Part shown: piece by piece, positions 1 to 8,751 of the stretch
Numbering within the stretch: the first letter of the stretch is position 1
How the letters are laid out: every line of letters begins with the position of its first letter
Assembly (NCBI GenBank): GCA_015903995.1
Contig: JABMDK010000006.1
Location: 1-39,044 of the forward strand
Reading direction: 5' to 3'
Source of the DNA: Nitrospira sp.
Lineage (GTDB): Bacteria; Nitrospirota; Nitrospiria; Nitrospirales; Nitrospiraceae
Length of the DNA: 39,044 nucleotides
Position numbers and translations under genes: made by a program
The notes under the pieces: generated by a model
Seen by the model: only the letters and a program-made list of their open reading frames with translations
Told to the model about the DNA's origin: nothing
Databases searched by the model: none

Positions 1-2
1 AA

Positions 3-260
3 AGCGAGTTGGGTGATCTTCTGTTCTCATTGGTCAACCTTGCTCGCTTTCTCAAGGCGAATCCTGAAGATGCCCTTCGTCGTGCCACGAATCGTTTCAT
101 CGATCGTTTTCATCTAGTGGAGGCACAAGCCCTGGAACAAGGACGGTCGCTAACAGAGCTGACGCTGGCCGAAATGGACGAACTGTGGGATGAAGCCAAG
201 CGACGGTTGCGGAGCCCACAACTCAACCCAACACAACAGGTCGAGGATCGCGAACCATGA
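3..260 (+). CDS. mazG: MazG nucleotide pyrophosphohydrolase, C-terminal fragment (copy A, cut by window edge)
   Basis: Only the last 85 codons are inside the window; the reading frame is open to the left edge, so the gene starts outside. The sequence is the second MazG domain, with the metal-binding ELGDLLFSLVNLARF helix and the tail FIDRFHLVEAQ ... ELWDEAKRR. It matches the complete mazG at 7864-8751 with 11 differences in 85 residues. The family hydrolyses NTPs to NMP and pyrophosphate, cleaning aberrant nucleotides or lowering (p)ppGpp precursors. Its TGA overlaps the ATG of the next gene (ATGA), so the two are probably translationally coupled, exactly as in the second copy. It is the left member of a diverged segmental duplication. 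Confidence 0.9.
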   Translation, partial: SELGDLLFSLVNLARFLKANPEDALRRATNRFIDRFHLVEAQALEQGRSLTELTLAEMDELWDEAKRRLRSPQLNPTQQVEDREP

Positions 261-874
261 CGAAGAACCAGGAGCCCTACGAAGAGGGAAAACGCGCCGG
301 AGCCCATCCGCTGCTCGTGGTATTCGGCATCCTCATCGGACTCTGGTTGTTCGTCGCCCTGATCGTCCCCAGTTCGAGGAACAAACAGGCGACCGGTACT
401 GAAGGCCCTAATGTCTCGGTCATCGAGGATCCGGAAGCCGCGTCTGTCATGTTCAAGGTGCAAACGACCATCTTGGAGATGAACACCCTGGGCTTGGTCG
501 TTCCCTCTCAAGCAACGGATAGTCAGATCGTCGCTCTCTTGAAACGCCTCAAGCAAGCACGCCTGGAGGGCACCCTCGGTGAACTGCTCCCATCGACCAC
601 ACCCGGCCACAAACTGGGTGATCACGCTATTGCCGACATCTTCATCTTTTCAGACAGGCAGCTCGCGGAAGCAGATACGATCCGTACGCTGGCGCGAGGA
701 GCCCATGCGCCCGGGACGCTCTACCCGAACGCCGTTCCATTCGAGGTGGCCATGGAGCAAGTTCGTGGCTACTACCGTATCGACTTGAATGATACCAGCA
801 GCCCGGACAAGGGATCGCTTGGCTTCGCCGACGAATCAGGTGTCCATTCGAAGCACTACAAAAGAATCTTTTGA
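257..874 (+). CDS. Conserved hypothetical membrane-anchored protein (copy A)
   Basis: A 205-residue protein with a short charged N-terminus, one hydrophobic segment at about residues 18-39 (LLVVFGILIGLWLFVALIVP) and a soluble remainder that should lie outside the cytoplasm. I recognise no named domain. The C-terminal half is regular alpha/beta-like (LLKRLKQARL, DIFIFSD, FEVAMEQVRGYY). The start is fixed by the ATGA overlap with mazG. It differs from the copy at 8748-9365 at about 12 positions. Both copies stay open, with mostly conservative changes, which suggests that both are or were under selection. The permanent coupling to mazG is the only functional clue. Confidence 0.8.
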   Translation: MTKNQEPYEEGKRAGAHPLLVVFGILIGLWLFVALIVPSSRNKQATGTEGPNVSVIEDPEAASVMFKVQTTILEMNTLGLVVPSQATDSQIVALLKRLKQARLEGTLGELLPSTTPGHKLGDHAIADIFIFSDRQLAEADTIRTLARGAHAPGTLYPNAVPFEVAMEQVRGYYRIDLNDTSSPDKGSLGFADESGVHSKHYKRIF

Positions 875-897
875 CGCGGCGCCTGGTCCCAAGAGGA

Positions 898-1314
898 TCA
901 GAGGCCTACGCGTCTCCTCACTGCTTCGCGGATAGCCGATTGATCCGCTTCAAACAACGCCTCTAACTTCGGGAACAGATGGGCCAGCGGCCCGATGAAT
1001 GGCGCCAGCAGCATATCACGTCGTTCCGTCAGCATACCCTCCCCGTCAGCCACCCGCATCTTCCAGTCGGCAATCGCTTTAGAGAGGATGTTGCTCATCA
1101 ACAATTGCTGGCCCGGCGAGCCGACGACCATCCCGACGAGACGACGCTTCAGCACCTCCAGTTCATCCGGTATTGAGACCTTTACGCGCACGCCATGTGG
1201 CGTCGCCCAGGTGGATCGTTGAATCGAATAGTCGTAGGAAAAAACCTGCTCTCGCGGCTCACGAAATGGACCGTTGATTTCTACGATGGCAAAGGTGTTG
1301 TCAGTTGACGGCAT
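898..1314 (-). CDS. Conserved hypothetical protein (copy A)
   Basis: A 138-residue soluble protein with no signal peptide or membrane segment. It has an N-terminal beta-rich part (FAIVEINGPFREPREQVFS, then a VRVKVSIP strand) and an alpha-helical C-terminus rich in charged residues (AIREAVRRRVGL). No family is recognised. It converges with the membrane-protein gene (23 nt between stops) and diverges from the Sel1 gene across about 250 nt. It differs from the paralogue at 9397-9813 at 14 of 138 positions, with no gaps. Confidence 0.75.
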   Translation of the reverse strand: MPSTDNTFAIVEINGPFREPREQVFSYDYSIQRSTWATPHGVRVKVSIPDELEVLKRRLVGMVVGSPGQQLLMSNILSKAIADWKMRVADGEGMLTERRDMLLAPFIGPLAHLFPKLEALFEADQSAIREAVRRRVGL

Positions 1315-1567
1315 GATTCACTCGTTTTCCTAGGTGACAATGACACCCTCTATCGCCCGTACTATAAGAGCTTGAAGTTGGGGAGGACAAGAGGCTATCT
1401 ATATAGTGGGGGCGCAACTGATACAAGGCGAAGGGCAGCGGCTGCTTGGTTCAGCAGTCAGAACTTCACGGTTCTCCCATCGCTAGGGCAGCGGTGGAGA
1501 TCCAGAGCACGAGACAGCTTTCTAACACACTGATATACTCCGACGGAGGATTCCTTCAGGAGAAGGT

Positions 1568-1741
1568 ATGGCCAAAAAAGGCTATCCTGGACTCGTCCTG
1601 GTGCCGCCCAGCGATCGAACGATCCTGAGGCGCCGGCTGCTTCGTTGGGCTTTGTTCATCATGGCGCTCATCTGGGGTGCCTCGACACTACCCGTATGGC
1701 CACCCCCCCGAAGATCGGCGGTGCCGACCAGGCCGTCCTAG
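1568..1741 (+). pseudogene. Truncated 5' end of Sel1-repeat membrane protein gene (copy A)
   Basis: The ATG follows a good AGGAG site (5'-CAGGAGAAGGT) and the product begins MAKKGYPGLVLVPP, as does the intact gene at 10064-11080. It keeps the transmembrane helix but loses homology after the VWPP residues at about 1704. The frame then runs into antisense purM sequence and stops at a TAG after 57 codons. The linker and the Sel1 repeats are missing, so the product would be at most a short membrane peptide. It overlaps the 3' end of the truncated purM by about 74 nt, tail to tail. Confidence 0.85.
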
Positions 1742-2534
1742 CAATCTTCGCCCGCACGCCCTTCGGAAACACCCGTGGCAAATTCTCCGTAATGCCCCCT
1801 CCTGTAATGTGGGCGATACCTTTAATCGGAAATTCTTCGACGAGCGCCAAAATCTGCTTCGCATAAATTCTGGTGGGTGTCAGGAGAACCTCGCCGACAA
1901 GCTCGGAGAGACGGCTGGCAACCGTCAACTTGGCTTGCTCAAACAGCACCCGCCGGGCCAGTGAGTAGCCGTTGCTATGAAGTCCCGATGAAGCCAATCC
2001 GATGACGGCATCCCCGGGCACAATATGCCGACCATCGATCATCTTTGGGCGATCGACGGCGCCGACGGCAAAACCGGCCAGATCGTACTCCCCATCAGGA
2101 TAGAATGACGGCATTTCGGCGGTTTCACCCCCGATCAGCGCACACCCGGCTTGACGGCAGCCTTCGGCGATCCCGGCGACTACTTCCCGAGCCTTCGAGA
2201 CGGATAACTTCCCGGTGGCGAAATAATCGAGAAAAAACAGCGGCTCCGCCCCGCTCACCGCAATGTCATTCACACACATCGCCACCAGATCGATCCCGAC
2301 GGTATCGTGTTTGTCCATCATGAACGCGATCTTCAGCTTAGTCCCGACCCCATCGGTTCCGGATACGAGCACTGGCTCTTTATATTTGCCCGCTTGAAAG
2401 CCAAAGAGACCACCAAAGCCTCCCAAGTCTGTCAGGACCTCGGGGCGAAAGGTTGATCGAACAAGCGGCTTGATACGATCGACAAACTCATCGCCTGCAT
2501 CAATATCCACACCGGCATCACGATAGGTCGTCAT
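1668..2534 (-). pseudogene. purM: Phosphoribosylformylglycinamidine cyclo-ligase (AIR synthetase), C-terminally truncated
   Basis: PurM closes the imidazole ring in purine synthesis (FGAM + ATP to AIR). The first ~275 residues are a clear Pur[18 protein letters not shown], the [13 protein letters not shown] loop, [23 protein letters not shown] and [13 protein letters not shown]. The protein is 288 residues against about 345 usual. After [11 protein letters not shown] the frame enters the duplicated Sel1 segment and ends with a non-homologous tail ([13 protein letters not shown]). The missing ~55-60 residues complete the second domain, so activity is doubtful. Purine synthesis would need another purM; a tandem duplication predicts a full one left of this window. 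Confidence 0.88.
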
Positions 2535-2773
2535 GAATAGATATCCCGAAAAGCTACGGTTGTGCTGAGACTGAACCTCAGCCTTACATACGTTCGGGGC
2601 GCATCTTAGCGGAGGGTCCGACAGAGGTCAACGCGGCTGGCTGAGGCACCCGACAAAACTCCCACCTGTCCCAAGTCTTCTGCTTTTTTCTTGTCGCTCT
2701 GGGAATACGCCCTATACTAGACTTGTTACATTCCCGTACTCTTCCGGCAAACAAACCGACCGAGGAGGGGTTG

Positions 2774-3391
2774 GTGGCGATCCTAATTGTCGACGATTCT
2801 CCCGACGAGCGTCTGCTGCTCCATCATATTCTGAAGACAGCCGGGTATCGGGACTTGACCACCGTCTCATCCGCTCACGATGCCTTTACACGTCTAGACC
2901 TCGATCACGGAGGCACCAGCGGCATCAGGGTGGATCTCATTTTAATGGATGTCAAGATGCCCGATATGGATGGAGTCGAAGCCTGCCGCCATATCAAAAC
3001 CGTCGAAGCCTTCGCATCGATTCCAATTATTATCGTAACGGCTCGGGACCAAAAGGACTTCCTGCAGGCTGCCTTCGACGCCGGGGCGGCAGATTATGTC
3101 AGAAAACCAGTTGCACAGATAGAGCTGTTGGCCAGAGTGAAGTCCGCTCTCAAGCTGAAACAAGAAACCGAGATACGAAAGAGCTGGGAGCACGAGCTGA
3201 CAAAAGTCATCAGCGAACTTGATCGTACGTTGCGCGACATGGCGACGTTACAGCAATTGATCCCGGTCTGCCCATCGTGCAAGAAATCCCATCCCGCACA
3301 TATGTCTGACGCCGCACTCGACGAATATGTACGGAACCACCCCCAGACGAAGTTTCAAGATCTTGTCTGCTCCGCCTGCGCCGGGCAATGA
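2774..3391 (+). CDS. Single-domain response regulator with a C-terminal CxxC...CxxC tail
   Basis: GTG at 2774 is preferred because AGGAGG lies 5 nt upstream and the product then starts directly with the receiver strand MAILIVDDSPDE; the frame is open further upstream to a TTG at 2723. The 205-residue protein has a receiver domain (acidic pair D7/D8, phospho-acceptor Asp at about 59 in LILMDVKMPDMDG, TAR switch, Lys in YVRKP), then a helical linker (~125-165) and a tail with CPSCKK and CSAC. Such a tail is common at the end of bacterial sensory proteins and may bind zinc. There is no DNA-binding or enzymatic output domain. It is transcribed towards ntrX, with 17 nt between the stops. Confidence 0.85.
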   Translation: MAILIVDDSPDERLLLHHILKTAGYRDLTTVSSAHDAFTRLDLDHGGTSGIRVDLILMDVKMPDMDGVEACRHIKTVEAFASIPIIIVTARDQKDFLQAAFDAGAADYVRKPVAQIELLARVKSALKLKQETEIRKSWEHELTKVISELDRTLRDMATLQQLIPVCPSCKKSHPAHMSDAALDEYVRNHPQTKFQDLVCSACAGQ

Positions 3392-3408
3392 TCCTGTCGC
3401 CCTCTTCT

Positions 3409-4800
3409 TTAACTCTCCGGCCGCATCTCCACATCAAGCAATTTAATCTTCCGATGAAGATGACTTCGCTCGATTTTGAGATCTTCCGCCGTCCGTGAAA
3501 TATTCCAATGATGTTCTCGAAGTTTTCGACTGATGTATTCCTTCTCGAACGCATTCCGAGCATCTCGAAGCGAATCGTAGGACTTGGCGAGAAGCGGGTT
3601 GGCCGCGTAATTGCCAGTCGGCACCGCGCCGACGGTTCGTCCCTGCAGCGACACGGCGGCTTGAGCGGCATCGATCACAAACCCCGGCACCATAATCATG
3701 AGCCGCTCGATTAAGTTTCTCAATTCCCGGATGTTCCCAGGCCATTCATAGTGCTGAAATACGTCCATCGCCTCCGGCGAGACCTCCTTCATTCGCAATC
3801 CTTGCTCCTCGACATGTGTCTTCATGAAATGCCGCACAAGAGCCGGAATATCTTCTCGTCTCTCCCGCAGGGGAGGCACCACAATCGGGACCACGTTGAG
3901 ACGGTAATACAGATCCTCGCGAAAATGTCCCTTGCTGATTTCTTTTTCCAAGTCCTTGTTCGAAGCCGCCAGCACCCGCACATCGACCTTCATCAATTTG
4001 GTCCCGCCCACTCGCGTAAACTGCTGTTCCTGTAACGCCCGCAACACTTTCGCTTGCGTACTGAGGCTCATGTCGCCGATTTCGTCCAGAAACAGCGTGC
4101 CCCCATCGGCCTGCTCAAACTGACCGCGCTTCATCGATGTGGCGCCGGTAAACGAGCCTTTTTCATGGCCGAACAATTCGCTCTCAATCAACGTCTCAGG
4201 GATGGCGGCACAATTGACGGCCACGAACGGATGGTCCGATCGGGTGCTGTGCATATGAATGGCTCGAGCGACCAACTCCTTTCCCGTTCCATTCTCCCCT
4301 CCGATCAATACCCGACTGTTCGTGGGGCCTGCCGTTTCAATCAACTCCCGCAGCCGCTGCATGGCCGGAGACTGCCCGACCAATTCGAACTTTTGCTGAA
4401 CCTTGGTCCGCAGCGACCGATTCTCTTGCGCCAATCGGAACTGCTCCAATGCCTGCTTGACACGGAACGTGACATTCTCCAGCGACAACGGCTTCTCGAT
4501 GTAGTCGTACGCACCCAGCTTGATGGCTTTCACGGCCGTTTCGATGGATCCATGCCCGGAAATCATCATAACCTGCGTCGTCGGCACAAATTCTTTCACC
4601 CGACGCAGCGTCTCCAATCCGTCCATTTCCGGCATCCAGATGTCCAGGATCATGAGATCCGGCGGATCGATCCCGTAGATTTTCAACGCCTCGACTCCAT
4701 TGGCGGCTACGGACACGTCATACCCTTCATCCTCCAGGATGCTTCGCAGGGACGTGCGAATCGCCTCTTCGTCGTCCACCACTAGAATCGATGCCGACAT
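3409..4800 (-). CDS. ntrX: Sigma-54-dependent response regulator, NtrX type
   Basis: 463 residues in classical order. The receiver spans 1-120 (acidic D9/D10, phospho-acceptor D53, Lys in YIEKP). The AAA+ sigma-54 activation domain spans ~140-380, with Walker A GENGTGKE, the loop GSFTGA (usual GAFTGA with Ala to Ser), Walker B GGTLFLDEIGD and the arginine-finger region FREDLYYRLNV. A Fis-type HTH closes the protein (WNISRTAEDLKIERSHLHRKIK). It activates sigma-54 promoters on phosphorylation, very probably by the NtrY kinase encoded 38 nt upstream in the same operon. The NtrY/NtrX pair is typically tied to nitrogen status, redox or envelope control; the target genes cannot be told from here. 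Confidence 0.92.
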   Translation of the reverse strand: MSASILVVDDEEAIRTSLRSILEDEGYDVSVAANGVEALKIYGIDPPDLMILDIWMPEMDGLETLRRVKEFVPTTQVMMISGHGSIETAVKAIKLGAYDYIEKPLSLENVTFRVKQALEQFRLAQENRSLRTKVQQKFELVGQSPAMQRLRELIETAGPTNSRVLIGGENGTGKELVARAIHMHSTRSDHPFVAVNCAAIPETLIESELFGHEKGSFTGATSMKRGQFEQADGGTLFLDEIGDMSLSTQAKVLRALQEQQFTRVGGTKLMKVDVRVLAASNKDLEKEISKGHFREDLYYRLNVVPIVVPPLRERREDIPALVRHFMKTHVEEQGLRMKEVSPEAMDVFQHYEWPGNIRELRNLIERLMIMVPGFVIDAAQAAVSLQGRTVGAVPTGNYAANPLLAKSYDSLRDARNAFEKEYISRKLREHHWNISRTAEDLKIERSHLHRKIKLLDVEMRPES

Positions 4801-4838
4801 ATCCCCCCTCTCTTACCGCATACTCCGACCGGTCTACC

Positions 4839-7172
4839 CTACACCGGCAAATCAAACGTAAAGACGGCGCCCTTCGGATGATTGTTTCCGACTTGGATCT
4901 GGCCCTCATGGTCCGTGATGATCCGACGGACAATGGCCAACCCCAACCCGGTTCCCGTCTTCTTACGGGTGAAATACGGGACAAACAACCGTTCCTGGTC
5001 CTCCGGCGTAATGCCAGGCCCCTCATCCGCCACAGCGACGACCGCGCGACGACGTTTTGTATCATACTTCGTCCCGACCCACAGCCGACCTTTTTGATTC
5101 ATCGCTTGAACCGCGTTGTCGAAGAGATTGACGAACACACGCCGCAGTTGTTCTCGGTCGAAATTGATGGACGGCAACTCCTCGTCCAGTTCCACAATCA
5201 GCTCAATATCCTTCTGTGCCTCGCGATAGAGCGTGACGACTTCCCGTATCACGTCGTGGAGAGATTGTCGCGTCATTTGCGGAACCGGCAGGCGGGCGAA
5301 TTTTGAAAATTCGTCCAGCATCTGCTTCAGGCTCCCGACTTCGTTGATGATGACGTTCGTGGCGTCGTCGAACACACGGTCTAGGTCGGGGGACTTCTCG
5401 AAGAACTTCTTGCGCAATCGCTGAGCTGAGAGTTGAATCGGCGTCAGTGGATTCTTGATTTCATGAGCGACGCGCTTCGCGACTTCCTGCCAGGCCGCCA
5501 CTTTCTGCGCCTTGATCAACTCCGTCAGATCTTCAAAAACCAACACAAACCCCAAATCCTTGTTCGCCTCATCCCTCATACGCGAACCTTTCAACCCAAT
5601 CGTAATCAGCTTCCCTTGAATATCCAACTGTCCTTCAAGATCCAAATCGTCGCGCTCATCGGCCAACATACGGTCATAGGCGGTCTGAAACGAGTCGAGA
5701 CCGAACTCCTTGAACGCCTCATTGGCCGGCCGTCCTTTGAACCGGTCGGCAGCCAACCCAAGAATGCGTTCGGCCGACGGGTTGAAGGTCGTGATCGTTC
5801 CGTTCCGATCAATCGAGAGCAGACCGGCCGCGATCGTATCGACGACCGTTTCAATATAGGCACGACGGCGATCCAACTCGACATTGGTATTCCGCAGCGT
5901 CAGGTTGGCTTCCTCAAGTTTCGATTTGCTCCCCTGCAGATCCTGCGTCATCCGATTGAACGACTCGATCAGCGTCCCGATTTCATCGGTTGCCTTGGCA
6001 TCGATCTGCACCGACAGATCACCCTGGGCAACGGCTTCGGTCGCCTCCGCCAACCGTTGAATCGGCACGGTGATGCCACGCGCCACATAGAACCCGAACC
6101 ACGTTGCGCTGAAGAGAATCAACACCGCCACGACGGCCACAAACAGGTACGCCCCGGCTTTAATCGGGTTTTTCATCGCCTTGATCTGCTTGTACGCCGT
6201 GTATTGACGACCGATGCCCTCCATCTTGGTCAACAGGGATTCAGGGACGTAGGTTTCCACGACCACAACCCCCTCAAGCTCACCCCGCCGGCTTCCGGAA
6301 GCCACCGGGACGGCGGCGCGCACTAACCGTCCCGTCTGGGCCTCCTGGACTGAGGTAAACTCTTGCTTGCCGTTAATGACTTGCAGGACCAGCTGACTGA
6401 TCGGCAGATCCAACACCCCGGACGGAATGTCACTATCAAACGCCTTGGTGAGGGTCTCCATCTTGCTCGAAAACACTTCGATCCCGGCAACGCCATATTC
6501 CATGCGTTTTCGAGCCATCGCAGCGATCAAAAGATCCCGCTGAACGGGAGTCAACAGGTCTTCGCGAAACAGTTCTTGAGAAATCGCCCGTGCGCTGTTC
6601 ACCGCGAGCGCGACATGTCCCGCATGCTGCATGCGAGCCACTTCGTACGAATCTTTCATCACCTTTTCGATATGCTCACTGAACCAGACATCGACCGCCT
6701 TGTTGACCAGCCCGCTCGCGACGATTGCCAGGAGCAGCGTCGGGATCAACGAGAACCCGATAAAGGCCGCGATGAGTTTGGTGCGAAATCCTGACCCAAC
6801 AAGACGGTGCCGGCGTTCGAAATAGGCCTTAATCAGATTCCGGGATAACAACAGCACTAGCACCACGAAACCGATCAGGTCCAAATTGACCAGGAGCAGA
6901 ACCAGTGCGTAGCTCGTCGTCGGCAGGAAGGAGCCGTTCTCTTCGGAGCCCGGCGCAACAACTTGTGAGTAATACAGCGTGAGAACTACGCAGGGGATCA
7001 GGAGGATCAGCACGATCCAGACAGGGCGAAGATGGGGTGGTTTTCGCTCAGGTTTCTTTGGATGGTCGGCCGACGCAATACGCGCGTGATCGCCCATCAC
7101 CACGGGCTGGACCTCAAGAAGTCCTCCGGAGGCCGATTCGAACGCACCCGTGGAATGATTGAGCTCTGGCAT
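4839..7172 (-). CDS. ntrY: Membrane histidine kinase, NtrY type
   Basis: 777 residues. Three transmembrane helices lie in the first ~160 residues and a fourth at ~340-365, enclosing a periplasmic sensor region. A HAMP linker follows (TVPIQRLAEATEAVAQGDLS), then a PAS domain (~435-550, YIETVVDTIAAGLLSID). The kinase core has phospho-acceptor H570 in VAHEIKNPLTPIQLSAQRL, an N box (NLFDNAVQAM), G1 (DEGPGITPEDQERLF) and G2 (GTGLGLAIVRRI). It autophosphorylates and should pass phosphate to the NtrX regulator downstream. Order of domains and length match NtrY. No damage is visible, so this copy of the two-component system is presumably functional. Confidence 0.92.
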   Translation of the reverse strand: MPELNHSTGAFESASGGLLEVQPVVMGDHARIASADHPKKPERKPPHLRPVWIVLILLIPCVVLTLYYSQVVAPGSEENGSFLPTTSYALVLLLVNLDLIGFVVLVLLLSRNLIKAYFERRHRLVGSGFRTKLIAAFIGFSLIPTLLLAIVASGLVNKAVDVWFSEHIEKVMKDSYEVARMQHAGHVALAVNSARAISQELFREDLLTPVQRDLLIAAMARKRMEYGVAGIEVFSSKMETLTKAFDSDIPSGVLDLPISQLVLQVINGKQEFTSVQEAQTGRLVRAAVPVASGSRRGELEGVVVVETYVPESLLTKMEGIGRQYTAYKQIKAMKNPIKAGAYLFVAVVAVLILFSATWFGFYVARGITVPIQRLAEATEAVAQGDLSVQIDAKATDEIGTLIESFNRMTQDLQGSKSKLEEANLTLRNTNVELDRRRAYIETVVDTIAAGLLSIDRNGTITTFNPSAERILGLAADRFKGRPANEAFKEFGLDSFQTAYDRMLADERDDLDLEGQLDIQGKLITIGLKGSRMRDEANKDLGFVLVFEDLTELIKAQKVAAWQEVAKRVAHEIKNPLTPIQLSAQRLRKKFFEKSPDLDRVFDDATNVIINEVGSLKQMLDEFSKFARLPVPQMTRQSLHDVIREVVTLYREAQKDIELIVELDEELPSINFDREQLRRVFVNLFDNAVQAMNQKGRLWVGTKYDTKRRRAVVAVADEGPGITPEDQERLFVPYFTRKKTGTGLGLAIVRRIITDHEGQIQVGNNHPKGAVFTFDLPV

Positions 7173-7314
7173 TCACTCGCCCTCTGGGCATGATCAACAC
7201 AGGGAAACAGACACCTGCCTCACTATAGCCGACTTACAAGACAGTCTCAAAGCTTGCCGCACAACTCGCAGCGTCCAGAGACTCAGCGGCACACAGAACC
7301 GAAAGAATGGGAGA

Positions 7315-7704
7315 CTACTTCGGTGATGCCAGCGTGACATACTTCATGCGAAGGGCATAGAGCATATCGCGAAGGACCGTCTGCTCATCAGGGGTCAGAT
7401 TGCCTTTCGTCTTGTCTTCCAAGACAGACAACAGATCGATGATTTCCTTGGCTTGGGGCAGGTTGACGGGTATCGGTGCCTGATTAGGGTCCAGTTGCTC
7501 GCCCATGAGCATGAGCGACGACGAGCCTAATGAAATGACAAACGACGAGAACGTGACCGGAGGTGCCGGAGGCGCGTGCGGTGACTCCGTCGACGAAGTC
7601 GCGGAGACCGACTGTTTGGAAGGCGATGATGGGACCGGAGCGGCCTCGGCTCCTCCGCTGGCCCGCCGATCGCGAACGACAAACCCTTGCTCCTCCTCTG
7701 CCAT
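7315..7704 (-). CDS. DUF1844 family protein
   Basis: The start at 7704 (MAEEEQGFVVRDRR) is chosen because AAGGGGAGAG lies just upstream; the open frame extends to 7770. The 129-residue product has a low-complexity Ser/Pro/Ala segment (~20-55), then a compact helical domain with the DUF1844 pattern: FSSFVISLGSSSLMLMG, NLPQAKEIIDLLSVLEDKTKGNLT, and LRDMLYALRMKYV. The family is widespread in bacteria, short, usually single-copy and of unknown function. It lies about 140 nt before ntrY on the same strand and could share its transcript. It diverges from mazG across a region with three copies of GTGACAGAG. Confidence 0.85.
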   Translation of the reverse strand: MAEEEQGFVVRDRRASGGAEAAPVPSSPSKQSVSATSSTESPHAPPAPPVTFSSFVISLGSSSLMLMGEQLDPNQAPIPVNLPQAKEIIDLLSVLEDKTKGNLTPDEQTVLRDMLYALRMKYVTLASPK

Positions 7705-7741
7705 TGCTCTCTCTCCCCTTACAGGCTCAAGTTTTCCCGGT

Positions 7742-7820
7742 ACCCTACCATAGGGTCCATTCGGTCGCAAGCCGTGACAGAGATTGAAGAGACTCTGTCA
7801 CTCGGTATAGAGTGACAGAG
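7742..7820. promoter_or_regulatory. Inverted-repeat cluster between DUF1844 gene and mazG
   Basis: The short divergent intergenic region holds ACCCTA-CCA-TAGGGT (7742-7756). It also holds a perfect 9-bp inverted repeat GTGACAGAG (7774-7782) / CTCTGTCAC (7793-7801), then a third direct copy GTGACAGAG (7812-7820) just ahead of mazG. Centre spacing of the second and third copies is about 19 nt. The arrangement could be operator sites for a dimeric regulator or a hairpin; there is no T-run, so a terminator is unlikely. Function is inferred only from position and symmetry. Confidence 0.45.
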
Positions 7821-7863
7821 CACCGACGCTCGGTACAGGATGCAGGAGAAACGGTCGCCGTCA

Positions 7864-8751
7864 ATGTCGACACATTTTACAAAAGTCGTTGAGTTGATGG
7901 CTACGCTCCGCGCACAAAACGGATGTCCGTGGGATCGGAAACAGACGCACGAATCATTGAAGCCCTACCTTCTCGAAGAGGCGTACGAGGTCCTCGAGAC
8001 CATCGATCAGCGGGACAAGGAGAAACTTCGTGAAGAACTCGGGGATGTGCTTCTCCAAGTCCTCTTCCACAGTCAGATCGCCGCCGAAGCCGGTTCCTTT
8101 ACGGTTGAAGACGTGATCGAAACCCTCACGACGAAACTGATCCGTAGACACCCTCACGTATTCGGTACCGGCAACACGACCGACCAGGCACCGAATAGTG
8201 AGCAGGTTTTGGCTCAATGGGAAGACATCAAACGCGCAGAGCGAGAAGCCGCCGGCAACCGACAATCGACTCTTGACGGAGTACCGAAGACCTTGCCGGC
8301 ATTGTTGCAGGCCTACCAGATTCAGGCACGGGCGGCCCGAGTCGGCTTCGATTGGCCGCAGAGCGAGGCCGGCTTGGAACAAATCCTCGCAAAGGTGGCT
8401 GAAGAAATCGGCGAACTGCGCGAGGCCTTCGCACCAAGTCCGGCAAAGACCGAATCGGAGTTCAATCGGCCCGGCACCAGAGAGGAGATCGAGAACGAGT
8501 TGGGTGATCTTCTGTTCTCACTGGTCAACCTTGCTCGCTTTCTCAAAGCGAATCCCGAAGATGCGCTGCGCCGCTCCACGAACAGGTTCATCGATCGTTT
8601 TCACCTGGTGGAGGCACAAGCCACGGAAAAAGGACGGTCTCTAACAGAGATGACGCTGGCCGAAATGGACGAGCTGTGGGACGAAGCCAAGCGACGGTTA
8701 CAGAGTCCGCCACTCAACCCAACACAACAGATCGAGGATCAGGGATCATGA
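7864..8751 (+). CDS. mazG: Nucleoside triphosphate pyrophosphohydrolase MazG (complete copy)
   Basis: A 295-residue, two-domain MazG. The first domain begins FTKVVELMATLRAQNGCPWD, with the metal-binding EEAYEVLE and ELGDVLLQVLFHSQIA. After a linker (PKTLPALLQAYQIQARAARVGFDWP) the second domain has EEIGELREAF and ELGDLLFSLVNLARF. Start 7864 gives the same spacing to GCPWD as E. coli MazG; an in-frame ATG at 7840 with a nearby AGG is possible. It hydrolyses NTPs/dNTPs to monophosphates. It ends in an ATGA overlap with the membrane-protein gene that follows, as in the partial copy at the left edge. Confidence 0.95.
   Translation: MSTHFTKVVELMATLRAQNGCPWDRKQTHESLKPYLLEEAYEVLETIDQRDKEKLREELGDVLLQVLFHSQIAAEAGSFTVEDVIETLTTKLIRRHPHVFGTGNTTDQAPNSEQVLAQWEDIKRAEREAAGNRQSTLDGVPKTLPALLQAYQIQARAARVGFDWPQSEAGLEQILAKVAEEIGELREAFAPSPAKTESEFNRPGTREEIENELGDLLFSLVNLARFLKANPEDALRRSTNRFIDRFHLVEAQATEKGRSLTEMTLAEMDELWDEAKRRLQSPPLNPTQQIEDQGS

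Larger units (their letters stand above)
3..1704. repeat. Segmental duplication, copy A
   Basis: This stretch is collinear with 8494-10200 (offset about 8.49 kb). Both carry the mazG 3' end, a 205-aa membrane protein, a 138-aa minus-strand gene and the first ~45 codons of a Sel1-repeat gene. Protein-level differences are about 12/205, 14/138 and 11/85; the noncoding part near 1400-1530 has diverged more. Similarity stops abruptly at 1704, where the sequence switches into the 3' part of purM on the opposite strand. The left boundary lies beyond the window. Confidence 0.92.

Noticed and set aside
4054..4785. Plus-strand open frame opposite ntrX
   Set aside because: Shadow of the sigma-54 activator, which is unbroken on the minus strand.
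5433..6326. Plus-strand open frame (297 codons) opposite ntrY
   Set aside because: It lies inside the kinase gene, which has complete motifs; the opposite frame is compositional shadow.
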